A stretch of 64,000 nt of DNA. Source: Natrialba magadii ATCC 43099 (lineage in GTDB: Archaea; Halobacteriota; Halobacteria; Halobacteriales; Natrialbaceae). The notes under the pieces were generated by a model that worked only from the letters and a program-made list of their open reading frames with translations, had not been told where the DNA came from and ran no database searches. The stretch is taken from assembly GCF_000025625.1 (NCBI RefSeq), contig NC_013922.1:124001-188000 (forward strand). The letters run 5' to 3'. Shown here one piece after another: positions 54,169 to 63,610 of this stretch. Numbering within the stretch: the stretch's first letter is position 1; each line of letters starts with the position of its first letter. The position numbers and the translations under genes were made by a program.

Positions 54169-54371
54169 TCGAGAGTCGCCGCTTGCTGGAAACCTGCCAC
54201 TACCGCGAACACGGCCTCACTTTCAATTGCAGCCACTCCACTGCCCAATAACAGATACTAATAGCTAATAACAACCCAATCAGAGACAAATAGCCTAAAT
54301 AACCGTTCAGTCGTCGACTACAAACATGTGAGGCTGAACGTTTATACGGGAGGAATAGCTAGCCCTGATGA

Positions 54372-55430
54372 ATGCCCGATTCCGACACTGCCGACGCACC
54401 GCCTATTTCTCCGTCGGCAGTTCCCAACGCCGACGTCGACTTTTTCCAGACGCTCGTCGAGAATACGTCGGACGGGCTTCTCACCATCGACCGGGACAGC
54501 CAGATCGTGTTTGCGAACCCGGCGATCGAAGACATTCTCGGCTATCCGCCGGAGGAACTGGTCGGCAGTTCGAAACTCGAGATCATTCCCGAACGGTTGC
54601 GGCCGGTTCACGAGCGACAACTCGAGGCCTACATCGAAACGGGCGACCGAAACATCGACTGGGACGGGATGGAACTGCCCGCACTCCACAAAGACGGCCA
54701 CGAGGTCCCGGTTTCGATCAGCCTCCGAGAACACGACTACAGGGGGACGACACTGTTCACCGGGGTCTTTCGGGACATCTCCGAACGAAAGGAACGAGAG
54801 GAACGCCTGCAGGAGCAGAACGAGCGCCTTACGGAGTTTGCAAGCGTTCTCTCCCACGATCTGCAGAGTTTAGTAAACGTTGCACAGGGGTACACCATGG
54901 AGCTGAGCGAGGGGTCCGACCACGACCAGGACGAACTCGAGGAGATCCAGGACGCACTGACTCGCATCCAGGAACTCCACGACGATATGCTCACACTGAC
55001 CCACTACGATGAGCCCCGGTCCGTCGAGACCGTCTCACTGGAGACGATTGCAGCCGAGTCCTGGCGCTGGGTCAACACGAAAAACGCACAGCTAGTGGTT
55101 ACAGACGACGTCCAGCCGATCCAGGCCGACGGAGCCCAGTTCAAATCGCTGCTCGAGAATCTGTTCAACAACGCAGTCGAACACGGTGGACCCGACACGA
55201 CTGTCGAAATCGGCTGGCTGGAGTCAGGAGCCGGCTTTTACGTTGCAGACGACGGCGCGGGGATCCCCGAGGAAGAGCAGGACGCCATTTTCGAGCACGG
55301 ATACACGACTCACCTTGACGGGACCGGGCTTGGCCTCTCGATCGTCGAACAGGTCGCCGCCGCTCACGACTGGGACCTCACACTCGGCGATTGTCGAGAC
55401 GGGGCGCGGTTCGAGTTCCGACTCGAGTAG
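54372..55430 (+). CDS. PAS-domain sensor histidine kinase
   Basis: This 352-residue soluble kinase has a PAS domain at about residues 22-135 (FFQTLVENTSDGLLTIDRDS through GVFRDISERKEREER). The HisKA box FASVLSHDLQSLVNVAQGY follows near residue 160. The ATPase has the N-box SLLENLFNNAVEHGG, G1 VADDGAGIPEEE and G2 GTGLGLSIVEQVAAAH. There is no membrane helix, so it senses an internal cue. No response regulator is adjacent. Confidence 0.88.
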   Translation: MPDSDTADAPPISPSAVPNADVDFFQTLVENTSDGLLTIDRDSQIVFANPAIEDILGYPPEELVGSSKLEIIPERLRPVHERQLEAYIETGDRNIDWDGMELPALHKDGHEVPVSISLREHDYRGTTLFTGVFRDISERKEREERLQEQNERLTEFASVLSHDLQSLVNVAQGYTMELSEGSDHDQDELEEIQDALTRIQELHDDMLTLTHYDEPRSVETVSLETIAAESWRWVNTKNAQLVVTDDVQPIQADGAQFKSLLENLFNNAVEHGGPDTTVEIGWLESGAGFYVADDGAGIPEEEQDAIFEHGYTTHLDGTGLGLSIVEQVAAAHDWDLTLGDCRDGARFEFRLE

Positions 55431-55548
55431 TCCATCCAATTTCGTCCTTTCGTCCCTCCGCACCACTCGCTCTCTGCGATCAGTGCAGTTCGAACGCATC
55501 AGTTTGATATCCTGCAGAGCGACGCGAAAATGTGGTCAGAAACCCTGA

Positions 55549-56412
55549 TCAGGAATCGTCAGTCCGCTCCTCAGTCGCCGAGTCCGCCGGCTCATCTCGC
55601 TGTGCCGGTGGCTCCGGCGGCTCGAACGCTGCAACCAGCCACCGACCAACGCGTGTCTCTAGTACCTCGTCGAGACTGTGCCGTGCCCGAGTCCCCACCG
55701 CTGCAATCCCCGCGCCAACGATGTGGAGCGCGATCAGTAGCTCGGACACTGCGGATTCGAGCACGACCGAGACGAGCAACGAGAGAAGGACGAGCGGCAA
55801 CAGAACGAGACTCGCCAGGCGAATCGGCTGGTCACGAACCGCCGCCCCCAGCTGTCGACCCCGCGCTGCAATGCCGGAGGACTCGAGTGCCACCTCGAGG
55901 CGTTCGATGACCCAATCGAGCAGGCGGATCACCGGCCCGACCGTCCACGTTTCGCGCAGGTCGATAACGATGACGTCGGGATCCGGTTCGGCGGTCAGCC
56001 AGCGATAGCAGTACGACTGCTCGACGTAGTGTTTCCAGGTGCCGGCGATGGATGCGAGCCGCGACTGTCGCGCGATCTCGGTCGCTCGTGATTCGGCACG
56101 CGACAGCGCCGCGCCGGCGTCGCCCAGGCGGGAGTTCGTCACGGATTTGCGAAGCTTGTTCAGTGCCTCAACACTCCGTGACGTTCCATCATCCGCACCG
56201 TCGCTGTCGGTGTTCCCGGTATCCGAACCCGGCGCATCTGCGTTTCGCGTCTCTGGATCCGTCGCATCTCCGTCCCCTGTATCCGTCCCTCCCGTCTCTG
56301 TGTCTCCAGTTCCCGCATCCGCGGTGCTGGAATCGCGAGTCCCATCGCTCTCAATGTGATCGACCGTTGTCTTGGTGGACTCTGCAGGCCGATCGGCATC
56401 AATATCGGTCAT
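55549..56412 (-). CDS. haloarchaeal membrane protein with acidic N-terminal tail
   Basis: This 287-residue protein starts with about 80 residues of Asp/Gly/Thr-rich low complexity (DTETGGTDTGDGDATDPETR). A soluble part with HYVEQSYCYRWLTAEPDPDV follows, then two adjacent membrane helices (LASLVLLPLVLLSLLVSVVL, and SELLIALHIVGAGIAAVGTR). No family is recognised. Confidence 0.6.
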   Translation of the reverse strand: MTDIDADRPAESTKTTVDHIESDGTRDSSTADAGTGDTETGGTDTGDGDATDPETRNADAPGSDTGNTDSDGADDGTSRSVEALNKLRKSVTNSRLGDAGAALSRAESRATEIARQSRLASIAGTWKHYVEQSYCYRWLTAEPDPDVIVIDLRETWTVGPVIRLLDWVIERLEVALESSGIAARGRQLGAAVRDQPIRLASLVLLPLVLLSLLVSVVLESAVSELLIALHIVGAGIAAVGTRARHSLDEVLETRVGRWLVAAFEPPEPPAQRDEPADSATEERTDDS

Positions 56413-56551
56413 CGCTGTCTCACCGCCGCGAACGACCGCCGCTGTGTCGCTTGAGCACCCGAGAGCACCGCCGCTCGCTCGACAACCAAGGGCCCGAAGT
56501 GACTGGAGATCATATCGAGAGCGAACATAGGACGACAGGCGGCAACCGGTG

Positions 56552-57403
56552 TTACTCGAGTTCGATTACGGTGCCGCTAACAGTCGTCGACTCAAGGTCG
56601 AGTGCAATAGTGCTTCCGGCCGTGAGCCGGTCACCTCGGAACTGGACGCCGGGCTCGCCATCCCGTTCGGTGGTCGCCAGGTCGACTGTGAGCGTCACGT
56701 CCTCGTTCTGTGGGTGTTCGGTCTCGAACAGCTCGCCGTCTTCGGTCTCGGCGATGACGGTTGCCGGTTCGCGCTCGACGGCGGTGACCGTCGCAATCGT
56801 CTCGCCGTGTGCGGTTTCGGTCATGTTCTCGGCGAGTTCGTCCGCGACGCTGGGGGCGACGCTCGAGAGTTCGACTTCGGCAGTTGTCGTCGTCGACTCG
56901 ATATCGAGCGTGTCGTGGTCAGTGCTAACTGCGGAGACGGTGCCGTTCGTCGCGTACCAGCCCAGATCGAGTCGCAGGCTCTCACCGAGGTGGAGCGGTC
57001 CGTCACCGACGCGGAAGACGTCTCGGTCGTACTCATCTGGCGTGGCAACCCCGTCGATCTCCGCGCGAACGAGTGCCTCCTGTGCGCCGTTCGGCGAGGA
57101 TGGTGTCACGTGGACGTCAGTGACGGTTACCTGTTCGCCACTTCCCGCAATCGTCGCGACCGTTCCGTTGTCCAGCCGCTCGGTAACGTACTCGGGCTGC
57201 TCACCCAGTTCGAGCGTGACATAGCGCGTCTCCGATTCGCCTTCCGGTTCGGACTCGGACGCGCCCTCGTCCGTTGGCTCGTCGCCGGATCCCATAACGA
57301 GCGCTGCGCCAGCGACGACGACGGCGAGCACCATGAGGATGACGAGCGCGTCGACGACGTTGACAACGCCGAAGATGTTGCCGTCCTCGTCGATCACTGC
57401 CAT
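56552..57403 (-). CDS. DUF4330-family membrane-anchored protein
   Basis: This 283-residue protein begins MAVIDEDGNIFGVVNVVDAL and has one N-terminal helix (VILMVLAVVVAGAALVMG), the DUF4330 layout. A long extracytoplasmic beta-rich domain with two repeated parts follows. ATG 57403 is chosen over 57439 because DUF4330 proteins begin close to the DEDGNIFG motif. Function is unknown. Confidence 0.75.
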   Translation of the reverse strand: MAVIDEDGNIFGVVNVVDALVILMVLAVVVAGAALVMGSGDEPTDEGASESEPEGESETRYVTLELGEQPEYVTERLDNGTVATIAGSGEQVTVTDVHVTPSSPNGAQEALVRAEIDGVATPDEYDRDVFRVGDGPLHLGESLRLDLGWYATNGTVSAVSTDHDTLDIESTTTTAEVELSSVAPSVADELAENMTETAHGETIATVTAVEREPATVIAETEDGELFETEHPQNEDVTLTVDLATTERDGEPGVQFRGDRLTAGSTIALDLESTTVSGTVIELE

Positions 57404-57757
57404 TGGTCGAGTCGGTGTCTGTCCTGTCGCCGGCGACACCGTGCCGGCGTTCTCACTTTCGGCTCGATCGGACGCACACCGGTGGCCGCCTGGGCGATCC
57501 CCGATCGCCAGCCGGTGTCGCTGCTCCGCTCACTCCCGTTCATGCCACAGTTCTGCAGACACGATGCTAAATAGATTCTCCTTCGGGAATAAGTGATCCC
57601 AACTGGCGAGTTTTTGCCGGCGACAGTCGCCCTGGTTGACAATCTTACCATTCCAGTTCGGCCAATTCGTTTATCTACTCCACCATTCGAACTCCTTCGT
57701 CCGGCGAGCGGGGCCACAACTCGGCTGCAAACCCGCGTCTTCCGTTCGCAGGTGGCC
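57404..57757. other. 354-bp intergenic region
   Basis: No convincing gene is visible; frames here are Arg/Ser-rich shadows. The AT-rich bases at 57560-57600 could be the promoter of the DUF4330 gene. Confidence 0.35.
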
Positions 57758-58366
57758 TCAACAGGATATCGACACAGCTGTGCTACTTCCACCAGTTCCG
57801 ACCGTCAGTTCCGTCACTCCCGTCTCACAGTCCTCCGGCTCCCAGTCGATGGCGCTCTCGGTCGTCCCATCTGCTGTCTCGACCGAAAGCTCGTACTCTC
57901 CAGCCGCGACGAACTCGAGTACCACGTCGCCGCGCGCGGGCAGTTCCAGGTTTCGACTCAGCAGCCCATCGCCGTCGTGTACTAGCTCCACCGTTGTGTC
58001 CACCGGTTCGTCGGTCGTGTTCGCGATCCGGACGCCGTAGACCCCGTCCGTCCCGTCCCACGGCTCGCTCTCGTCTGCGGGTCGAATTGCCGCGCGCTCG
58101 AGTACATCGTTGTCGATGGACTCGAGTTCAGTTGTGTCCGTCTCGTCTGCTTCCGCATGATCGCTGTTTGTGCCGTTTGTGCTCTCTGCCCCCTCCGTGT
58201 CTCCCGCGTTCGTCGGCGTCCGATCCGTCGACGAACTGGTATCGAGACAGCCGGCGAGGAAGGCGAGCACGCCGCCGGCGAGTGCGGCGAACGCGCGTCT
58301 GGAGAGTGCTGTTGTAACTGACAGCGTCGCGGCCAGCGCGACGACTGGACGAAGTGCTTGAATCAT
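57758..58366 (-). CDS. Tat lipoprotein, function unknown
   Basis: This 202-residue secreted protein starts MIQALRPVVALAATLSVTTA, then LSRRAFAALAGGVLAFLAGC, a twin-arginine signal with a lipobox Cys. The mature part has an acidic Thr/Ser/Asp linker and a beta-sandwich-like domain (YGVRIANTTDEPVDTTVELV). ATG 58366 is chosen since it places the signal near the N-terminus. Confidence 0.68.
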   Translation of the reverse strand: MIQALRPVVALAATLSVTTALSRRAFAALAGGVLAFLAGCLDTSSSTDRTPTNAGDTEGAESTNGTNSDHAEADETDTTELESIDNDVLERAAIRPADESEPWDGTDGVYGVRIANTTDEPVDTTVELVHDGDGLLSRNLELPARGDVVLEFVAAGEYELSVETADGTTESAIDWEPEDCETGVTELTVGTGGSSTAVSISC

Positions 58367-58635
58367 ACTGAAGGGCCACACGAGCACCGTAATGGTCATT
58401 TTTCACGACCCGGTGACTGTCCCCGTACTGAGGCCGTCGACAAGCTTCGTTCAGCGTCCGGCGCTCCGGTAGGTCCGTCCTACCAGTCAGTGGCCAGTAC
58501 TCGAGTTCGGCGCTGTCAGTCGACGAGAACACAAATACTCACTTGGAGCGACGGAAGTGGCTGGTTGTCGTGAAACGGGAACCGGGTGCTATAGTTAGGA
58601 GCCACGAGCCATCGATGCCCGCTGGGCACCGATCC

Positions 58636-58923
58636 ATGACATCCCGACTACGGTCAGATTCGATCCGACGTACAGTGACGCTCGTTGTCGTTGCCAGCCT
58701 ACTTGCGATGGCGATTTCGACGGGTGCGATGGCGAGTGAAGATGAAGAGGCCTCCGTCAACATCACCGAGACAACTGTTGAGGAGAGCCTGACGGAGGTC
58801 AGCGAGGAGTCTGTTGTCGAGGAGACAGTCGAGACGAGCTCCGACGGTGAGCCTGGCTTCGAGGTGTCGACGACCCCGACTGAGTCAGACGAATCGCCGT
58901 TCGGTAGCTGGCTCCCGTTCTGA
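58636..58923 (+). CDS. small secreted acidic protein
   Basis: This 95-residue protein has a signal peptide (RTVTLVVVASLLAMAISTGA, cleavage near AMASE) and a very acidic Thr/Glu/Ser tail. ATG 58636 is preferred over 58543. No family is recognised. It lies on the opposite strand to the adjacent 542-residue repeat protein. Confidence 0.55.
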   Translation: MTSRLRSDSIRRTVTLVVVASLLAMAISTGAMASEDEEASVNITETTVEESLTEVSEESVVEETVETSSDGEPGFEVSTTPTESDESPFGSWLPF

Positions 58924-59179
58924 CCTGCTCGGTCAGTGACGACTCGGTCTTTCGCCAGCTTTCACCAGGTTCAGGGTGACGATCCGGCGTGCAGTAACTC
59001 GGAAGTGACCGTTTCTTCGAATCAGGACCAGAAGCAGACACCGTCACGTGGTCAGAACACTGTAGCGTAGCCCGAACACGTAACGTCACTGTCGCGTCGG
59101 TGTTCACAGTACTCGCGGCGAAGAAACAAGAAAGAGTCGAATAACGGAATACGGGCGAACGTGTGCGCTGAAGCGGGAA

Positions 59180-60808
59180 TTAGGCTCCGGCCCAGACGTT
59201 CGTTGCGGAGACCGCTCCGAACTGAACGTTTTCGTTCTCCTGCATCGTCACCTGTGCGGAGTCAGCGCTGCCGTTGTCGTCGGCGACGGCGATTGCGGCC
59301 TGCTGCTCGTTGACGTTCTCCTGGGTGACGAACTGGATCTGTTCGATCTGAGCGGTTGCGTCCTGCTCAACGTCGTTGGTCTGCTGTGCGTCGGCGTCGA
59401 ACGCGATGCCTGGCGCACCCGCGACATCACCGCCACCGAGCGTCATGCTGGTGGTCTCGGAGTGGATGGTGCTGTCGTGGACGTAGCCGGGTCCGGCGTA
59501 GACGTTCAGCGCGTCAGCGAAGCCGATCTGTGCGTTGAGGTTCTGCTGGTGGGCAAGCTGGACTGCGGTGGCGTCGCTACCGTTCGTGGCCATTGCGATC
59601 GCGGAACTCTGGAGGTTGACGTTCATCTGCTCGACCTCCTGGGCCTGGGTGACGCCAGAGGTGGCAGCCTGTCGGTCACCGTCGTCCTTCTTGTGCTTCT
59701 TGTCCTTCTTATCCTTCTTGTCCTTCTTGTCCTTCTTGTCGTCGTGCTTCTTATCGTACTTCTTATCCTTCTTGTCGTACTTCTTGTCCTTCTTATCGTC
59801 GTCCGCCTTCTCATCCATCGCGCTCACTGCCTGTGCAGTGTCTTTCATCGCATCAGTGTCATCGACACCGCTCGTCGCGATGTTCATGCCGGCGAGTGAG
59901 GCGAAGACGCTCGAGGCGTCTGCGGAGCCGATCTGCTCGTTGAAGTTCGACTGTTCGGTGAACTGGATCGCCGTTGCGGTACTGTTCTCACCGACGGCGA
60001 TCGCGACTGCGGCATCCTGCTGGTTGACGTTCTCCTGGGAGGCCGCCTGCTCCTGGTTGACCGTCGCGTCAGCGGACTGGTCCATGAAGTCACCGCCACC
60101 AGCGTAGACGTTCGTTGCGTTCGCGACTCCCTGCTGGAGGTTCTGGTTCGTCTGGTGGGACTGCTGGATTGCGAGCGCCTCGCTCTCGTTGTCCGCGAGG
60201 GCGAAGGCGGTGCTCTGCTCGTTGTAGTTCAGCTGGCCGACGAGCTGGCTCTGGGTTACCTCAGCTTCAGCAGCCTGGTCGGCATCAGCGTCGACCTTAT
60301 CCTTGTGGTCCTTCTTGTCGGCGATACCCCAGCCGTCGAAGTGCTTGCCGTCACCGTTTCCGAGGACGACGTTGACGGTGCCAACGTCCTCGAAGGACGT
60401 CGTCTCACCGGGGATCGTCTCTGCGAGCGCTTCACCGAACTGCTCGTTGTCGTTGTACTGGTTCGCTTCCTGCACCGCGGTCGCTTCACCGCCGTCGATC
60501 GCGATCGAGGTTGCGTTCGACTGCTGGTTGATGTTTACCTGATCAACATCCTGGTACTGGTTCACCGTCGCGTCAGCTTCGCCGGACGCGTGGGATTCGA
60601 TGTACTCATCGAGTGTCATCCCGTCGAGTTCGGCACCGAAGACCAGATACAGTTCTTCGCCGTTCTCGAGCGCATGGACGTCTCCGTTCGATTTTACATC
60701 TTCGCCGGCCGCTGCTGCGGGGGCGCCCATTGCGATCATCGATAGGGCGACGATACACGCCATCAGGACGGTCGTATACTGTGACCGTCTCGTCGTTGTG
60801 TTACTCAT
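59180..60808 (-). CDS. secreted Gln/Asn/Ala-repeat protein, curli-like candidate
   Basis: This 542-residue exported protein has a signal peptide (VLMACIVALSMIAMGAPAAA, cleavage near residue 34) and five repeats of about 55 residues at roughly 80-125, 183-237, 248-307, 385-441 and 486-542. Each repeat contains two QxNxNxQ-type motifs and an AxAxA strand pattern, such as VNQEQAASQENVNQQDAAVA, usually ending NVxAG. Residues 333-379 form a Lys/Asp-rich linker (DKKYDKKDKK). The Gln/Asn ladders and alternating pattern suggest a beta-solenoid or amyloid surface fibre. ATG 60808 is preferred over 60856. Confidence 0.75.
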   Translation of the reverse strand: MSNTTTRRSQYTTVLMACIVALSMIAMGAPAAAAGEDVKSNGDVHALENGEELYLVFGAELDGMTLDEYIESHASGEADATVNQYQDVDQVNINQQSNATSIAIDGGEATAVQEANQYNDNEQFGEALAETIPGETTSFEDVGTVNVVLGNGDGKHFDGWGIADKKDHKDKVDADADQAAEAEVTQSQLVGQLNYNEQSTAFALADNESEALAIQQSHQTNQNLQQGVANATNVYAGGGDFMDQSADATVNQEQAASQENVNQQDAAVAIAVGENSTATAIQFTEQSNFNEQIGSADASSVFASLAGMNIATSGVDDTDAMKDTAQAVSAMDEKADDDKKDKKYDKKDKKYDKKHDDKKDKKDKKDKKDKKHKKDDGDRQAATSGVTQAQEVEQMNVNLQSSAIAMATNGSDATAVQLAHQQNLNAQIGFADALNVYAGPGYVHDSTIHSETTSMTLGGGDVAGAPGIAFDADAQQTNDVEQDATAQIEQIQFVTQENVNEQQAAIAVADDNGSADSAQVTMQENENVQFGAVSATNVWAGA

Positions 60809-61465
60809 GTTTCGTTTGATCTGAGCCGTGAGAGTCTTTTGTTTCTGCATCTCCACGGCGCAAACCTTCGTATCCCGATGATAGACTTTGTTATCTGGCT
60901 GTTGTCGAACTGATGGAAGGGCCTACTGAACGGAAGACACCGACTTCTCCGGCCGAATGGAGTGCTTTCGACGGTGGTACCCGCCGGAACAATTGGCCGC
61001 CTGCATCCGGTTAGAGCGGTATCTGGGGACGCACACCCGGCTCGTTCGAATTCGTCGCACCTGGACGGTCACTGATGGATGATTGTTACAGCGACCAAAG
61101 CAGGGCGTTACCGTTCTCAAAACAGTCAATCAGCAGTCAACCAGTTCCTGTGTCTGGCTCCACCTGTCTGTTGCAAGCCTTCAATAGCTGTTCAACGACG
61201 GATCGGGGAGATCGCTGGCATCGTCCCAGGGAAACACGCGTTTCAGCGATCTGTAGGATGGCTCACAGAGCGATAGTTTCGGCTTCAATCACGCTAATCG
61301 GAGTATTCGCCGTGAAACCGTTGTTCGGGTTGAAGTAGTCCTCACTGTTGTGTTGTGACCGGGCAACGCGCCACAGCAATCGGGGTCACCAGTGGCTTGA
61401 CCACTGAACTCGTCGTCACGAGCGGCCCCGGTTCTGCCGTGGAGCGTGCCTCAGGATTACAACAC
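60809..61465. other. 657-bp divergent intergenic region between the two repeat-protein genes
   Basis: The genes for the 542- and 127-residue repeat proteins point away from each other here, so both promoters should lie in this spacer. Small frames (60923-61129, 61075-61338) show no conserved character. The spacer is long for this chromosome, leaving room for regulatory sites. Confidence 0.45.
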
Positions 61466-61849
61466 ATGAAGCGAACACTCGCAATTACACTGACGGTAGC
61501 GCTCTTTGGCAGCCTCATGTTCATGGGGTTTGCCGGCACGGCAGCAGCACAGAATCAGGGCGACGCAAACGTCGATATCAACATCGACCAGGAAAACAAC
61601 AATGAACAGGTAGGCATCGCTGAGTCGTACTCCAGTGCGACTGCCCTCGGAGCGTCGGCCTCTGACAGCAAGTGGGGCACCTCGACTGGCGCCTCTGCCT
61701 TCAGTGCATCCAACGCTGAAGTGAACCAGAACCAGATCAGCGTCCAGACCAACGCTGCAAACGTTGAGGGTGTGACGGCCACGAGTGGTGATAACATCAA
61801 CGTCGGCGACATCGATGTCGACAACGGTAACGTCGTCAACATCGGCTAA
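61466..61849 (+). CDS. small secreted Asn/Gln-rich protein, partner of the repeat protein
   Basis: This 127-residue protein has a clean signal peptide (MKRTLAITLTVALFGSLMFM, then GFAGTAAA) and a mature part with ANVDINIDQENNNEQVGIAE and AEVNQNQISVQTNAANVEGV, then an NxxVGDIDVDNG end. The VxxNxxQxNxNxQxGxA pattern is shared with the 542-residue protein encoded divergently. It could be a minor or nucleating subunit. ATG 61466 is chosen over 61355 because the signal begins there. Confidence 0.7.
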   Translation: MKRTLAITLTVALFGSLMFMGFAGTAAAQNQGDANVDINIDQENNNEQVGIAESYSSATALGASASDSKWGTSTGASAFSASNAEVNQNQISVQTNAANVEGVTATSGDNINVGDIDVDNGNVVNIG

Positions 61850-61932
61850 ACAACTGCACCCAACCTGATCGCGGAATATTCACTACTTAATTTTGAGACG
61901 TGCAGATTCACTGTTGCCGATATTAGGTGCTG

Positions 61933-63375
61933 CTAGTTCTGGTTCCACTTCTCGGAAGCGATCTGCTCAGCTCGTTCTACGATCGTTCGAATAGATGTAC
62001 TCGCTTCAGATGCAACAGCCACAGCATTGTCGTACTCTGCACTCACGTCGTACACCGCACCGTCGCTATCGCGGGCGATTTTGACCGTCACTTCGTAGCG
62101 CTCGCCACCGAGGTCTACCGCCACCGTCTCGAACTCGCGGTCGGCGATCCAGCGATGGGTCACACCCGCATCACGAACCCCCAACGTGCCGGTCTCCTCG
62201 GCAAGCCGCCGGGCAACCCGCGTTCGATCCTCGGGCTTGCAGATCACTTTCACCAGATGGCCTGGTCGCGACTTCTTCATCGTCGCCGGGAGAATCGAGA
62301 CATCTCGCGCGCCCACCTCGGCCAGGGTTTCCTGCAGACTGCCCAGTATCTCCGGGGTTGCGTCGTCGAGGTTCGTCTCGAGTACCGCGATGTTATCCTT
62401 GTACAATCCGCCGGCTCCCTCACCGACCAGCACTCGGAGGACGTTCGGGTGGGGATCGAGGTCGTAGCCGCCCGCGCCGTACCCGGCGGCCGTTACGTCG
62501 AGTTCGGGGAGTGAGTCGACGCCGTCGGCGAAGTGCGCGAGGATCGCCGCCCCGGTGGGAGTGAGTAGTTCGGCCTCGACAGGCCCACCGCGAAGCGCCC
62601 AGTCGGCCTCTTGGGCAATTTCGACGACCGCAGGTGCGGGAATCGGGTACTCGCCGTGGGCCATCGTGGCCGTCCCGCCGCCGGTCGACAGCGGCGTGGT
62701 GACGATGCGATCCGGCGCGAGATCGTGCACCAGCGCCGCCGCCCCGACGATATCCGCGATGGCGTCGTCCGCCCCGACCTCGTGAAAGTGAATGGACTCG
62801 AGTGCCTTGCCGTGGACGCTGGCCTCGGCTTCACCGAGGCGTTTGAAGATGGCGAGTGCGTCGCGCTCGACGGGGTCGGGGAGGGCCATGGTTTCGACGA
62901 TGGTGCGGACGTCGGTGTAGCTGCGGTGGGGGCCGTGTCCTTCGGCGGGGGTGTGGGTGTGAGTGTGAGTGTGGGTGTGTTCGTGGTCGTCGTGCGTGTG
63001 CTCGTGTGCGTGGTCGTGGCTGTCAGTGTGGGAATGGGTATGCTCGTGACCGTCCTCGTCGTGGCTGTGAGTGTGATCAGCGTGACTGTGACTGTGATCA
63101 GCGTGACTGTGACTGTGACCGTGGTCGTGGTCGTGATCGTGTCCATGCCCATGCCCATCGTCACACTCACCATGACCATCGTGTTCCTCAGTCAGCACCA
63201 CATCCACTGACGTCCCCGAAATCCCGCACGTAACCGTCTCCTCGATCTGGTACGCAACGTCGAGTTCGTCCGTGATGGACTCGAGTACGTCCGGGTCGGC
63301 ACCAGCATCCAGCAAGGTGGCGAGGATCATGTCGCCGCTTGCGCCCATGCGGCCGTCGAAGGCGAGAACGTTCAT
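61933..63375 (-). CDS. larC: LarC, nickel insertion protein of the nickel-pincer cofactor pathway
   Basis: This 480-residue enzyme should insert nickel into the pyridinium cofactor of lactate racemase-type enzymes in a CTP-dependent reaction. It starts LAFDGRMGASGDMILATLLD and contains FHEVGADDAIADIVGAAALV, PAPAVVEIAQEADWALRGGP, LETNLDDATPEILGSLQETL and MKKSRPGHLVKVICK, all LarC landmarks. A His-rich insert of about 90 residues (about 65-155) probably binds or stores nickel. The frame opens 111 codons upstream through tandem repeats; ATG 63375 begins the conserved part. Confidence 0.9.
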   Translation of the reverse strand: MNVLAFDGRMGASGDMILATLLDAGADPDVLESITDELDVAYQIEETVTCGISGTSVDVVLTEEHDGHGECDDGHGHGHDHDHDHGHSHSHADHSHSHADHTHSHDEDGHEHTHSHTDSHDHAHEHTHDDHEHTHTHTHTHTPAEGHGPHRSYTDVRTIVETMALPDPVERDALAIFKRLGEAEASVHGKALESIHFHEVGADDAIADIVGAAALVHDLAPDRIVTTPLSTGGGTATMAHGEYPIPAPAVVEIAQEADWALRGGPVEAELLTPTGAAILAHFADGVDSLPELDVTAAGYGAGGYDLDPHPNVLRVLVGEGAGGLYKDNIAVLETNLDDATPEILGSLQETLAEVGARDVSILPATMKKSRPGHLVKVICKPEDRTRVARRLAEETGTLGVRDAGVTHRWIADREFETVAVDLGGERYEVTVKIARDSDGAVYDVSAEYDNAVAVASEASTSIRTIVERAEQIASEKWNQN

Positions 63376-63420
63376 ACCTAGAGGAGGGATAGCGTGCGCA
63401 AAAAGCCATGCTTCTCTGGT

Positions 63421-63610
63421 GTCTGTGGTGTGTTCGTGGTAAGTCTGTGCTGCGTTCGTGGTGTGTCTGTGGTGTGTTCGTGGTAGGTCTGTGCTGTGTT
63501 CGTGGTGTGTCTGTGCTGTGTTCGTGGTGTGTCTGTGCTGTGTTCGTGGTAGGTCTGTGCTGTGTTCGTGGTGTGTCTGTGTTGGTTCGTGCTGTGTTCG
63601 TGTTGCGTCT
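63421..63610 (+). repeat. 22-bp tandem repeat array upstream of larC
   Basis: The unit GTCTGTGCTGTGTTCGTGGT plus GT recurs with an exact 22-base period (starts at 63487, 63509, 63531, 63553 and 63575), with degenerate units on both sides. Because 22 is not a multiple of three, all frames stay open and create long false ORFs. There are no spacers, so this is a minisatellite rather than a CRISPR. It lies between larC and the Cdc48 gene. Confidence 0.75.

Noticed and set aside
56052-57224. 390-codon plus-strand frame
   Set aside because: Ser/Arg/Val-rich antisense of the membrane protein and DUF4330 genes with no conserved motif.
59462-60107. Plus-strand frames rich in Leu/Val/Phe opposite the repeat protein
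   Set aside because: They look like membrane helices only because they read the Lys/Asp linker codons in reverse; the minus-strand frame has the signal peptide and repeats.
63421-63610. CRISPR array
   Set aside because: The 22-bp units follow each other without unique spacers, so it is a simple tandem repeat.
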